From an uncultured Candidatus Saccharibacteria bacterium (GTDB lineage: Bacteria > Patescibacteriota > Saccharimonadia > Saccharimonadales > Saccharimonadaceae), in NCBI GenBank assembly GCA_938040655.1, contig CALHZK010000011.1:1-64000 (forward strand): 64,000 nt of DNA. The letters are read 5' to 3'. Under the pieces are notes generated by a model, which saw only the letters and a program-made list of their open reading frames with translations, ran no database searches and was not told the DNA's origin. The translations under genes were made by a program, and so were the position numbers. Each line of letters opens with the position of its first letter. The first letter of the stretch is position 1. Positions 7,818 to 18,700 of this stretch are shown here, piece by piece.

Positions 7818-8923
7818 TGAAAATCGCCATTGATGCCCGTGGCTTACGAACCAGCAGTGGCCGCTATGTCGAGCGGCTGATCCACTATCTCCAACAAGTC
7901 GATCAGCGCAACCATTATTTGATCATGCTGAGCCAAAAAGATTTCGACACCTGGCAGCCAACCAATCCGAATTTTTCCAAAGTAATTTGCCCACACAAAG
8001 AGTATAGCTTTGACGAGCAAATCGGCTTGAAGCGCCAGCTGGATGATTTAGGGCTTGATTTAGTTCATTTTGCGATGGTCCAGCAGCCAGCGTGGTATCA
8101 TGCTAGTCCGGTTATCACGACGATGCAAGATCTGACGACAATCCGTTTTCGCAACCCTGACAAAAACCCCCTGATATTTTGGCTAAAACAGCAAATCTAT
8201 AAGTGGCTCAATAAGCGAGTCGCCAGAAAGTCTGCGCATATTATTACTATCTCTGAGTTTGTCAAAAAAGATATCGTCAATTTTACTGGTGTTGACCCGC
8301 ACAAAATTACCGTCACTCTAGAATCGGCCGATGAACTGCCTAGTGGCGGTGAGCCGGTAGCAGCGCTGGCAAACAGACAGTTTATCATGTATGTCGGTCG
8401 GCCAACTCCACACAAAAATCTGCGCCGATTGATCAATGCGTTTCAGTTATTACAGGCTACCCACCCTGATTTGGTATTAGCACTCGCTGGCAAAAAGGAT
8501 GGTAACTACGCTCGCCACGAGCGGTACGTCAAGGAGCGTGGTATTACGAATGTCGTCTTCACCGGTTTTGTGTCAGATGAGCAACTGCGCTGGATGTATG
8601 AACATACCGCTGTGTACTGCTTCCCCTCGCTGAGCGAAGGATTTGGCCTTCCGGGGCTTGAAGCGATGCTGCACGGTGCTCCGGTGGCCTCAAGCACCGC
8701 CACCTGCCTACCAGAGACACATGGCGAGGCCGCACACTATTTTGACCCCTATAATGTCAAAGATATGGCACGGGCGATCAATGACCTTCTGACTGACGAC
8801 AAACTGCGCCGCCAGCTCATCAAGAATGGTAAACAGCACGTCAAAACCTTCTCCTGGCAGCGGATGGCCGAGCAAACCCTGGCAGTATATGAGCAGTACG
8901 GCCGCCGAGATACCGATTCATAA
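7817..8923 (+). CDS. GT4 glycosyltransferase
   Basis: The protein has about 368 residues and starts MKIAIDARGLRTSSGRYVER, a common GT4 opening. The middle carries IMYVGRPTPHKNLRRLINAF, and the donor site is SLSEGFGLPGLEAMLHGAPV with the two Glu residues of the family. I prefer ATG 7817 (TGATG overlap with the previous stop, AAGGAG 8 nt upstream) over GTG 7814. Acceptor and donor sugars are not predictable. It closes the first glycosyltransferase operon. Confidence 0.82.
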   Translation: MKIAIDARGLRTSSGRYVERLIHYLQQVDQRNHYLIMLSQKDFDTWQPTNPNFSKVICPHKEYSFDEQIGLKRQLDDLGLDLVHFAMVQQPAWYHASPVITTMQDLTTIRFRNPDKNPLIFWLKQQIYKWLNKRVARKSAHIITISEFVKKDIVNFTGVDPHKITVTLESADELPSGGEPVAALANRQFIMYVGRPTPHKNLRRLINAFQLLQATHPDLVLALAGKKDGNYARHERYVKERGITNVVFTGFVSDEQLRWMYEHTAVYCFPSLSEGFGLPGLEAMLHGAPVASSTATCLPETHGEAAHYFDPYNVKDMARAINDLLTDDKLRRQLIKNGKQHVKTFSWQRMAEQTLAVYEQYGRRDTDS

Positions 8924-8996
8924 TACGTAGCCCCACCAAGCTCGCTCGTGTAAACTCTACTCAGTGGTCGATCCTCGCGCTTTGCTTACTTTGGGG

Positions 8997-11095
<2,099 letters not shown>

Positions 11096-11097
11096 TT

Positions 11098-11664
11098 ATG
11101 TATGATCCACGCAAGTATAATGAACTCACCGTCACCGAATCACCCATCCCCGGGCTATTCGTCATCAAATTGCCAGTCCACGGTGATAATCGCGGCTGGT
11201 TCAAAGAAAATTACCAGAAAGAAAAAATGGAGGCGTTAGGTCTGCCGTCATTTGACATCGTACAGAATAATATCAGCTTTAATGATAAAGCCGGTGCTAC
11301 CCGTGGCCTACATGCCGAGCCGTGGAATAAGTTCATCTCGACCGCCAATGGCCGGGTGTTTGGCGCCTGGTGCGACGTGCGCCAGGGGCCAAGTTTTGGC
11401 CAGACGTTTTCTATCGAAATCAACCCAGGCACCGCAGTGTTCGTACCCAAAGGGGTGGCCAATGGCTATCAGACGCTTGACGATAACGTCGCCTACACTT
11501 ATTTGGTTGATGCTCATTGGTCACCAGATGCTCACTACACCTTTGTCAATCTGTTTGATCCATCACTTGGTATTGATTGGCCAATTGACAAAACACAGGC
11601 GATTATCTCTGATAAAGATGCTGCCCACCCGTTCCTCAATAATGTAACAGCTATGGAGGTATAA
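11098..11664 (+). CDS. rfbC: dTDP-4-dehydrorhamnose 3,5-epimerase
   Basis: This 188-residue cupin-fold protein converts dTDP-4-keto-6-deoxyglucose to dTDP-4-keto-rhamnose. Recognisable blocks are DNRGWFKENY, the catalytic-His region GATRGLHAEPWNKF, the VRQGPSFG turn and VPKGVANGYQTL. The usual QpNxSxS motif appears as VQNNISFN. It sits between rfbB and rfbD with a 2-nt gap and no gap respectively, consistent with one operon. Confidence 0.93.
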   Translation: MYDPRKYNELTVTESPIPGLFVIKLPVHGDNRGWFKENYQKEKMEALGLPSFDIVQNNISFNDKAGATRGLHAEPWNKFISTANGRVFGAWCDVRQGPSFGQTFSIEINPGTAVFVPKGVANGYQTLDDNVAYTYLVDAHWSPDAHYTFVNLFDPSLGIDWPIDKTQAIISDKDAAHPFLNNVTAMEV

Positions 11665-12516
11665 ATGGACGATCAGACATTTTTTATCATCGGTGCTGGC
11701 GGCCAACTTGGTACCGCCTTGCGCGCCCAGTACCCACGAGCTCGCTTTGCCGATGTCAGCCAACTCGATATCACCGATCCTCATTCGATCGAGGCGTTTG
11801 ACTGGTCCGGTATCACGACAATCCTCAACGCCGCTGCCTTCACCGATGTCGATGGGGCAGAGACTGCTGAAGGTCGTGTCAAAGCCTGGCAGGTCAACGC
11901 TTCAGCGGTTGCACACATCAGCCGCCTCTGCCGACAGCGTGGTATCACCTTGGTGCATATTTCGAGTGACTATGTGTTTGATGGCACCACCGCACCACAT
12001 ACCGAGCACGAGCCGCTGAGTCCTCTCAACGTGTATGGCGCTTCAAAGGCTGCTGGTGATCTATTAGTTGAGCAGCTCGATGCCTATTATTTATTGCGAA
12101 CAACTTGGGTAATCGGCCAAGGCAAAAACTTCGTCCGGACAATGCTTGACCTCGCACAAAAGAATATCTCGCCTACCGTGGTCGCCGACCAGATTGGTCG
12201 CCTCACCTTCACCAGCGAGTTGGTCCGGGCGATCGACCACCTACTCAGCAGCGCTGCACCATTTGGCACCTACAACGTCACCAACAGCGGTCCATCTGCC
12301 AGCTGGGCTGATATCACTCGCCAGATTTTTGCGATTGCCGGCCGCGATGATCTCACAGTGACTGACATCTCGACAGCTGACTATTTTGCCAACAAACCAG
12401 GTGTCGCCCCACGGCCACTTGCCTCAGATATGAGCCTCGAAAAACTACACGCCACTGGATTTGTCAGCCAGCCGTGGCCAGACGAACTACGAAATTACAT
12501 CGCTCACCACGCCTAG
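11665..12516 (+). CDS. rfbD: dTDP-4-dehydrorhamnose reductase (copy 1)
   Basis: This 283-residue SDR reduces the 4-keto group to give dTDP-L-rhamnose. It shows the nucleotide-binding GAGGQLGTAL, LNAAAFTDVDGAE, the SDYVFDG block and the YxxxK catalytic pair in NVYGASKAAGD. The start immediately follows the rfbC stop. A paralogue with the same motif set lies on the minus strand at 16481-17338. Confidence 0.93.
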   Translation: MDDQTFFIIGAGGQLGTALRAQYPRARFADVSQLDITDPHSIEAFDWSGITTILNAAAFTDVDGAETAEGRVKAWQVNASAVAHISRLCRQRGITLVHISSDYVFDGTTAPHTEHEPLSPLNVYGASKAAGDLLVEQLDAYYLLRTTWVIGQGKNFVRTMLDLAQKNISPTVVADQIGRLTFTSELVRAIDHLLSSAAPFGTYNVTNSGPSASWADITRQIFAIAGRDDLTVTDISTADYFANKPGVAPRPLASDMSLEKLHATGFVSQPWPDELRNYIAHHA

Positions 12517-12553
12517 CTCAGCTACTACCAGAGGATTTGGTGTGTAGGTTATT

Positions 12554-12581
12554 TTGACGTGCCATTGTTTTGTGCTACAGT
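12554..12581 (+). promoter_or_regulatory. Promoter of rfbA
   Basis: TTGACG (12554-12559) and TACAGT (12576-12581) with a 16-bp spacer precede rfbA. A strong AAGGAGG lies just before the ATG at 12601, so this gene has an ordinary short leader. Confidence 0.55.
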
Positions 12582-12600
12582 AATAGCATTAAGGAGGACT

Positions 12601-13449
12601 ATGAAAGGTATTATTTTAGCCGGTGGCTCGGGGACTCGTCTTTGGCCAATTACTCAAGCTATCAGCAAACAGCTGATGCCAATCTATGACAAACCAATGA
12701 TTTATTATCCGCTGACCACGCTGATGCAAGCGGGTATTCGGGATATTCTGGTGATTACCACCCCTGATGATCAAGCAGGTTTTCAGCGTCTACTGGGCGA
12801 TGGTAGCCAATGGGGTATCCAGCTACAATATGCGGTCCAGCCGAAACCAGAGGGGCTCGCCCAAGCCTTTATCATCGGCGAGGAGTTTATCGGCCAGGAT
12901 AAGGTAGCCCTGGTGCTTGGTGATAATATTTTTTATGGTGATGCGCTCGATGACTCGCTACGCGACTGCACTGACCCAGATGGCGGTACCGTGTTTGCAT
13001 ACAAAGTGTCCGACCCAGAGCGCTACGGTGTGGTCGAGTTCGACGAGCATAATCAGGCAATTTCTATCGAGGAAAAGCCGCAGCAGCCGAAGTCAAACTT
13101 CGCAGTAGTTGGCCTGTATTTTTATGATAATCAAGTGGTTGATATCGCCAAAGCTGTCACGCCGTCAGACCGCGGCGAACTCGAGATTACTGCGATTAAT
13201 GCTGAGTATCTTCGCCGAGGCACCCTGAAGGTACAGACTCTCGACAACAGCGATGTCTGGCTAGATACCGGTACTATAAACAGCCTGACTGATGCGGCAG
13301 ACTTTGTCCGAGTTATCCAAAACCGAACCGGCCAGATCGTCGGTAGCCCCGAAAAAATCGCTCATCTGAATGGCTGGATCACCGACCAACAGCTCAATAA
13401 TCTAGTGCAACCTCTCAAAAAATCTGGTTACGGTAATTATTTGGTATAG
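12601..13449 (+). CDS. rfbA: Glucose-1-phosphate thymidylyltransferase
   Basis: First enzyme of the dTDP-rhamnose pathway, joining dTTP and glucose-1-phosphate. The protein is 282 residues from ATG 12601, with the signature [20 protein letters not shown] and then [24 protein letters not shown] and [19 protein letters not shown] follow. ATG 12601 was chosen because AAGGAGG lies 5 nt upstream and it gives the canonical MKGIILAGG start. It is transcribed separately from rfbBCD. Confidence 0.95.
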   Translation: MKGIILAGGSGTRLWPITQAISKQLMPIYDKPMIYYPLTTLMQAGIRDILVITTPDDQAGFQRLLGDGSQWGIQLQYAVQPKPEGLAQAFIIGEEFIGQDKVALVLGDNIFYGDALDDSLRDCTDPDGGTVFAYKVSDPERYGVVEFDEHNQAISIEEKPQQPKSNFAVVGLYFYDNQVVDIAKAVTPSDRGELEITAINAEYLRRGTLKVQTLDNSDVWLDTGTINSLTDAADFVRVIQNRTGQIVGSPEKIAHLNGWITDQQLNNLVQPLKKSGYGNYLV

Positions 13450-13527
13450 TCGTCAGCATGCCACCTCTTCCTATAATATGGGTGGTAGTTTTGTAGACCA
13501 CTGAATATGATACAATAAAGAAAGTAC

Positions 13528-14232
13528 ATGAAGCGAGTCTGTGTCATCGTCCCTGCGTATAATGAGGCGCCTGTTATTCGACAGGTGGTGGCCGCTGCCA
13601 GAAAAACCTTCAAAAAGGCAGCACCCGATTACCGTATTGACCTGGTGGTAGTCAACGATGGCTCTGGTGACCAGACTCTCACCCAAGCCAAAAAAGGTGG
13701 GGCGATCACAATCGATCACATCCTCAATTCTGGTGCCGGCAGCGCCACCTTGACCGGCCTCGCCTATGCTCGCCAACACGACTATGATATCGCCGCGACC
13801 ATGGATGCCGATGGTCAGCATGCACCAGACGATGTCTTGGTTGGCATTACCACGCTTGACAAAAATGCCGATGATTTACTAATCGGGAGCCGTCTGATTG
13901 ATAGCCGCGGTATGTCAAAGATCAAAATCTTAGGCAACAAAGGCCTCAGCCTAATCACCCGCCTACTCTTCGGTATCAAGGTGACCGATTCGCAGTCTGG
14001 ATTACGAATTTATTCAAAAAAGGCCCTGTCTCACCTCAGTTGGAAATCCTCTGGTTACGAATTTTGTTCAGAAATGATCTGGCGAGCCAAACAAGCCAAA
14101 ATGACCATTAACGAGTACGCTATCCAGGCGATCTATACCGACTACTCACGCAGCAAGGGCCAAAATAACTGGAATGCCATCAATATTGTCAAACAGTTAA
14201 TCAAGCAGCGGCTTGTGGAGTTATTTGAATGA
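13528..14232 (+). CDS. GT2 glycosyltransferase, dolichyl-phosphate-mannose-synthase-like
   Basis: The 234-residue protein is a GT2 catalytic domain without membrane helices: VIVPAYNEAPVIRQVV, VVNDGSGD, the metal site DADGQHAPDD and GSRLIDSRG. It would make a polyprenyl-phosphate-linked sugar. The next gene encodes a DUF2304 membrane protein and overlaps it by 4 nt (ATGA), a common pairing. TACAAT at 13511-13516, 11 nt before the ATG, is a candidate -10. Confidence 0.85.
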   Translation: MKRVCVIVPAYNEAPVIRQVVAAARKTFKKAAPDYRIDLVVVNDGSGDQTLTQAKKGGAITIDHILNSGAGSATLTGLAYARQHDYDIAATMDADGQHAPDDVLVGITTLDKNADDLLIGSRLIDSRGMSKIKILGNKGLSLITRLLFGIKVTDSQSGLRIYSKKALSHLSWKSSGYEFCSEMIWRAKQAKMTINEYAIQAIYTDYSRSKGQNNWNAINIVKQLIKQRLVELFE

Positions 14233-14585
14233 GATACGTTGTCTTGGTGTTGCTCAACACCCCGATCATTATTGGTGCGCTCGTCAATATCATCACCCAG
14301 TATAAACTGCGAAAGGTCAGCGCTGTACGGTTTCGGCACCAACTCATCTTGTGGAGCATCCTCCTGGTGGTGCTAGTTGGGTCATTCCCGCTGTATAACC
14401 TGTCGATTGGTAAACCGCCGCTTGACTCATCAGAGCTTAGTTTGTTTGATATCGTCCAGACGACCGCTATTATTCTATTGTTTTATATTTTGAACCACCA
14501 GCGCCAACAGCTTGACCAGGCTGAATACCGCTTGCGGCAGCTTCACCAAGCTTTATCAATAAAACTATCCGAAAATGAGCGCTAG
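14229..14585 (+). CDS. DUF2304-like small membrane protein
   Basis: The 118-residue protein has three hydrophobic segments (about residues 3-22, 38-57 and 76-92) and a charged helical tail (RQQLDQAEYRLRQLHQAL). Size, topology and position right after a GT2 gene fit the DUF2304 family, thought to serve as the membrane partner of polyprenyl glycosyltransferases. The call is by context and topology. Confidence 0.65.
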   Translation: MRYVVLVLLNTPIIIGALVNIITQYKLRKVSAVRFRHQLILWSILLVVLVGSFPLYNLSIGKPPLDSSELSLFDIVQTTAIILLFYILNHQRQQLDQAEYRLRQLHQALSIKLSENER

Positions 14586-15384
14586 GGTCGACATATTTAT
14601 TCCTTATTGGGGCGACTTCTGTTTATTGCAAGAAACGGTTCGCTCAGTATTCAACCAAACTAGCGATGCCTGGCACCTGACTATTCTAGACGATCATTAC
14701 CCCTCGGAAGAGGCCTACCACTATTACCGTGCACACCCAGATCAGCGCCTGACGTACATTCGCCATGCCAAAAATATTGGAATTACTCACAATTTTAATA
14801 CCGCACTGCAGCGCGCTACAGCTGAGTATTGTATGATTGTTGGTTGTGATGACCGGCTACTCCCTCACTATGTCGAGACGGCCCTGGCTCATATTGGCCA
14901 GGCAGATTTTTATCAACCAGGTGTCCAGGTGATTGATGCGGATGGCCACAGCTATCTCCCCCTGGCTGATCGGGTCAAGCGCTGGCTACAGCCCAAAAAG
15001 TCTGGTCTGTACCACGGCGAGCGGCTGGCGGCATCTTTGTGCCACGGCAATTGGCTTTATTTCCCTTCTATACTCTGGCGAACCAGTACGCTTCAGCGAT
15101 ATTCTTTCGATGCTTCGTACACTATTTTGGAAGATGTCGTCCTCGAGTTGGCAATGATCGCTGACGGAGCAACTCTGTATTTCGATACAGCCGAGACGTT
15201 TCAATATCGCCGCTTTGCCGAATCTCTCTCCAGTAAAGAAAAAGGGAAGCACGGCGTACGGTTTGCCGAAGAGCGACAGGTATACCGCCACGCGGCGAGT
15301 GTATTCCAGGCGCACGGCTGGAGGCGAGCCGCTCGAGCCGCTCGCCTTCGCCTGACTTCACGCATTCATCAAACTATCAGTTAA
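14575..15384 (+). CDS. GT2 family glycosyltransferase
   Basis: The 269-residue protein opens with VDIFIPYWGDFCLLQETV and has TILDDHYP, NIGITHNFNTAL and the metal-binding region IVGCDDRLLPHY, all typical of GT2 enzymes. It overlaps the DUF2304 gene by 11 nt, so the three genes 13528-15384 form one operon. The sugar is unknown. Confidence 0.8.
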   Translation: MSARVDIFIPYWGDFCLLQETVRSVFNQTSDAWHLTILDDHYPSEEAYHYYRAHPDQRLTYIRHAKNIGITHNFNTALQRATAEYCMIVGCDDRLLPHYVETALAHIGQADFYQPGVQVIDADGHSYLPLADRVKRWLQPKKSGLYHGERLAASLCHGNWLYFPSILWRTSTLQRYSFDASYTILEDVVLELAMIADGATLYFDTAETFQYRRFAESLSSKEKGKHGVRFAEERQVYRHAASVFQAHGWRRAARAARLRLTSRIHQTIS

Positions 15385-15432
15385 TATTAAGATGCACGCA
15401 CCCAACAGGTCACTCAACTCGTGTACCGAGAT

Positions 15433-16467
15433 TTAGCTTTCTGTCTCGGCTGACTGGTCTTCTTGGGTATCTGGAGAGGTGACCTTGCCAAATTTACGAT
15501 TCACCGCCACCGCGTAGAGCCGTAGCAATATTGTTTGCGGCAGTACATTGTACAAAAATCGACTAACCGTTCGCTTGGCTCGTGGCAGCTCAGCATCTTT
15601 CCATGGTGTCAATGCCAGATATTTTTGCCACAGTAAACGGTTCGGGTGGCGATTCCCAACCTCCCAGGGCTTGCCTTGCAAACCGTATAGCGAATGAATA
15701 ACCTTCGGGCTGTAGTAATCCGTCATGATGTCATCGCGGCTATAAAAATATGGCGGCTTCAGATTATTGATATGCAAAAACTTTTTCAAATTATAGGCAT
15801 AGTACGCACTCGAGAAATTATACGTCACCGGTAGCAGCGTGATCTTACCCTTGAATAATACATTGCAGAGATCTTGATCAGCGATCAAATAATCGCTCTT
15901 CTCTGATAGATGCTGTAGTATTTGGCCGGTGACATCATCTTTGAGCCATTTTTTGTGATTGATCAGCATAATGCCACAATTATAGTAGCCGTCGGTCGGC
16001 TCCAAGCCAATAGTCGCCTTGTGCTTGTTGGTCAGCGCATCATAGCTCAGCGCCATCAGGTTACGCTCAAAATCAAGCTCAAGTAAACCGTCGAGTGTGC
16101 CGGTCACGATCGTGTGCGGATTAAGATACAACACTCGGTCAGTCTTGGCTGGTATATCGGCCAATGCCAGTAGCTTCAACCAGGTCACGTAGACACCATG
16201 CCACGGCTTGACACCAAGAGCTTGGAGCTTTTTGTGATAATTATTGGGATTAATAAAGGTCAGCGAGGCATTCGGATAACTTGCGACCAGCTTCTTTAGG
16301 CGATCCTTGCTGGTCTTACTTAGCTTGTAGCCACAGTAAAAAATAGCAACTTCCTGCAGTGTTTTGTTGTTTTCCAGAAGCGAGGCGATCGAAGTAGCGC
16401 TCACCGCCGCATAATTATCATCACTCTGATACAACACTGTTAAAAGTTTCTTTTTCACTCTGGGCAT
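15433..16467 (-). CDS. GT8-like glycosyltransferase with a non-canonical DXD site
   Basis: This 344-residue protein follows the GT8 layout: LTVLYQSDDNYAAVSATSIA at the start, RVLYLNPHTIVTGTLDGL, GYYNCGIMLINHKKW, DQDLCNVLF and HSLYGLQGKPWEV near the end. The segment that should carry the manganese-binding DXD (normally YLDADTIV) reads YLNPHTIV, so both aspartates are replaced. The C-terminal His-Gly-Lys-Pro-Trp region is intact. It may be inactive or metal-independent. It follows the second rfbD copy at a 13-nt distance in the same operon. Confidence 0.75.
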   Translation of the reverse strand: MPRVKKKLLTVLYQSDDNYAAVSATSIASLLENNKTLQEVAIFYCGYKLSKTSKDRLKKLVASYPNASLTFINPNNYHKKLQALGVKPWHGVYVTWLKLLALADIPAKTDRVLYLNPHTIVTGTLDGLLELDFERNLMALSYDALTNKHKATIGLEPTDGYYNCGIMLINHKKWLKDDVTGQILQHLSEKSDYLIADQDLCNVLFKGKITLLPVTYNFSSAYYAYNLKKFLHINNLKPPYFYSRDDIMTDYYSPKVIHSLYGLQGKPWEVGNRHPNRLLWQKYLALTPWKDAELPRAKRTVSRFLYNVLPQTILLRLYAVAVNRKFGKVTSPDTQEDQSAETES

Positions 16468-16480
16468 AAATGCCTACTCC

Positions 16481-17338
16481 TTACTCCACCGCTGCTATGT
16501 TTTTTACGTAATTTTCCAGTAATGGCTGGTAGCTCTCACTGACGAATCCAGTCTTCTGCAATTTCGACAAATCCATATCACTATGCATCGGCCGGGGTGC
16601 AAACGGAATCTTGTCCTTACTATACTCTTCTGTTGAAATTCTTACAACCCTTGTGCGGTCATGCCCGGCGTATTCAAATACATCTTCGGCGAGTTCTGCC
16701 CACGACTTGATGGGCCCAGAGTTCGAAACATGGTACAACCCATACTCTGCTCGGCAGTCAAGTAAATGCTTCGTGGCTCGAGCAATTTCTGACGCAAAGG
16801 TTGGCCGACCAAATTGATCGTCAACTACCTTTGGGCTGATCCGCATGTCTGCCAGCCGTTTCATGGTGCGTGGAAAATTATGACCATCACCAACCACCCA
16901 AGAGACCCGCAAAATATAGTACTGCGGCAGCACGCTGACCAATAAATCACCGGCAGCTTTGACATCGCCATAAACAGACAGCGGCGAGAGCGACTCCTCT
17001 TCGGTGTGATTTTGCTGTAGGCCATCAAACACATAATCGGAAGAATAATGCACTAGTGTGAAGCCATGCCGCAAACTGGCACGGACAAGATTGCGCGGGC
17101 CTACTGCATTGACCTGCCAGGCTTTGACGCGCCCTTCGGTAGTTTCAGAGCCATCAGCATTGACGAAGGCCGCCGCATTGATCACCGCACCGACACCGGA
17201 CCAGTCATAATTCTCTACCTGCGCCTGATCAGCGATGTCAAGTTGCTGCCGATTTAAGGCGATGGCTTTCGGATAAACCTTTTGTAATGCCCGACCAACC
17301 TGACCATCACACCCTAAAATAACAACCGCCTTACCCAT
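16481..17338 (-). CDS. dTDP-4-dehydrorhamnose reductase-like SDR (copy 2)
   Basis: The 285-residue paralogue of rfbD at 11665 shares GCDGQVGRAL, INAAAFVNADGSE, TEGRVKAWQVNA, SSDYVFDG and the catalytic pair in SVYGDVKAAGD. All key SDR residues are kept, so it should be active, either as a second rhamnose reductase or with a related 4-keto sugar. It is followed by the GT8-like gene. A TATACT lies about 40 nt upstream of the start. Confidence 0.85.
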   Translation of the reverse strand: MGKAVVILGCDGQVGRALQKVYPKAIALNRQQLDIADQAQVENYDWSGVGAVINAAAFVNADGSETTEGRVKAWQVNAVGPRNLVRASLRHGFTLVHYSSDYVFDGLQQNHTEEESLSPLSVYGDVKAAGDLLVSVLPQYYILRVSWVVGDGHNFPRTMKRLADMRISPKVVDDQFGRPTFASEIARATKHLLDCRAEYGLYHVSNSGPIKSWAELAEDVFEYAGHDRTRVVRISTEEYSKDKIPFAPRPMHSDMDLSKLQKTGFVSESYQPLLENYVKNIAAVE

Positions 17339-17407
17339 GACGCTACACCCCCGCTTACTTATTATGGTTACGCTTTTAGTATACCATAATTACCATAAGC
17401 TATTTAG

Positions 17408-18637
17408 CTAAGAATTCTTTAGCGCTGCTCGATATATCAGATACAATGTCAGTGCCTGCACTGCTCCCACCACCATAAAACACATCACACTGCCAAACAT
17501 GCCATACTGCCGCACGACATAGGCGGACACGACCGCCAGTGCAACATTGCTGACAAATAAAGTAATGAACTGGCCACGAAACCGACGAAGCACTGTCAAG
17601 ATATTGATATAAATTGACACGACCGCACTCGCCACTGCCCCCACCACCATGATGAGTAGTTCTGTGCGGTAGTGAAGTATCTGATTATTAAACAGCAATG
17701 CCAGCAGTGGCGCCCCCACTAGCCAGGTAGCCAGCAAAGTGACCATACTGACTATCAGAACAACCAAAATAATCATATTGACTAAATTATGAAAGGCAGT
17801 GAATTGCCGTTTATGATACAGCCGCGATAGCTGGACGATATTTGGCTGAATAATAAAACTGATAAATAGTGAGAGTAGGGTGATCGGCATGGCCATAATA
17901 CCAAACAGCGCCAGCTCTTGGCTAAATTGGTATCGGTCCAAAAAATAGCGCGGAATATTCAGCGAAAACATCGTCAAAAACATCGTCAAAAATACTGGGG
18001 TACAGCGCTGCATAATGCAGGCGATCTGCCGTAATTTTTTGACAACAAAGCCGGAGCGGAGACAGAGGCGAATCGGCTCATAGCGCCGCGCCCGCGGCCA
18101 GTCGTAGAGCATCACCACCAGGCCATTGATACTGGTGACCGCCAACACACCGAGCAAAATATTATGTGTCAAAAGGTCAACCACCACAAAGCCGATAAAC
18201 CCAGCCAAAGCCTTGATGGTCAGCGAGTAGCCGACAAGGTAGAGTTTGTCGTGGAGCTGTAGTACACCATACAGTGCATCAGCAATCGCCTCAAATGCTT
18301 TAAACAGCACCAGTGTCATGATTAGGCTCGTTTTGAACACATCATAGCCATTGACCAGGCAAAACAAAGTCGCCCCCACCAGCATGATCAGCGAAGTCGC
18401 TAGCTTGACTGCGATATAGCTACTGTGGCTAAACTCATGGCGCACGTCAGATACCTGGTAAGTCCTGCCGCCCCATAAGCCAATCGCCCAAAACACCACC
18501 GATAATGACAAAGCAAATGAAAAAATACCTGAGTCGGTCAGGCCGTGGAGCCGGGTGATCACCAATAGTAGCGCTGGCGATATCGCACTCTGCAGAAAGG
18601 AGCCGATCGAGTTCCAGAGATAGTTTTTTGGCTGCAT
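17408..18637 (-). CDS. Wzx-like polysaccharide flippase (MOP superfamily)
   Basis: The 409-residue protein has about 12 hydrophobic segments and the MOP-type N-terminus NYLWNSIGSFLQSAISPALL. Such proteins flip lipid-linked oligosaccharides across the membrane. GAGGAG lies before the ATG and a TATACT box just upstream of that. It diverges from the DUF2142 gene. The locus also encodes an ABC-type exporter, so two export routes coexist. Confidence 0.8.
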   Translation of the reverse strand: MQPKNYLWNSIGSFLQSAISPALLLVITRLHGLTDSGIFSFALSLSVVFWAIGLWGGRTYQVSDVRHEFSHSSYIAVKLATSLIMLVGATLFCLVNGYDVFKTSLIMTLVLFKAFEAIADALYGVLQLHDKLYLVGYSLTIKALAGFIGFVVVDLLTHNILLGVLAVTSINGLVVMLYDWPRARRYEPIRLCLRSGFVVKKLRQIACIMQRCTPVFLTMFLTMFSLNIPRYFLDRYQFSQELALFGIMAMPITLLSLFISFIIQPNIVQLSRLYHKRQFTAFHNLVNMIILVVLIVSMVTLLATWLVGAPLLALLFNNQILHYRTELLIMVVGAVASAVVSIYINILTVLRRFRGQFITLFVSNVALAVVSAYVVRQYGMFGSVMCFMVVGAVQALTLYLIYRAALKNS

Positions 18638-18700
18638 GACTCCTCTTAGTATATCAGGTATTTGCCCTGTTGTTATTTGTGCTATATAATCAATCGTATT

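Noticed and set aside
8924..8996. Terminator between the convergent GT4 and manC genes
   Set aside because: Only a weak CCCCA/TGGGG pairing with a long loop; too poor to call.
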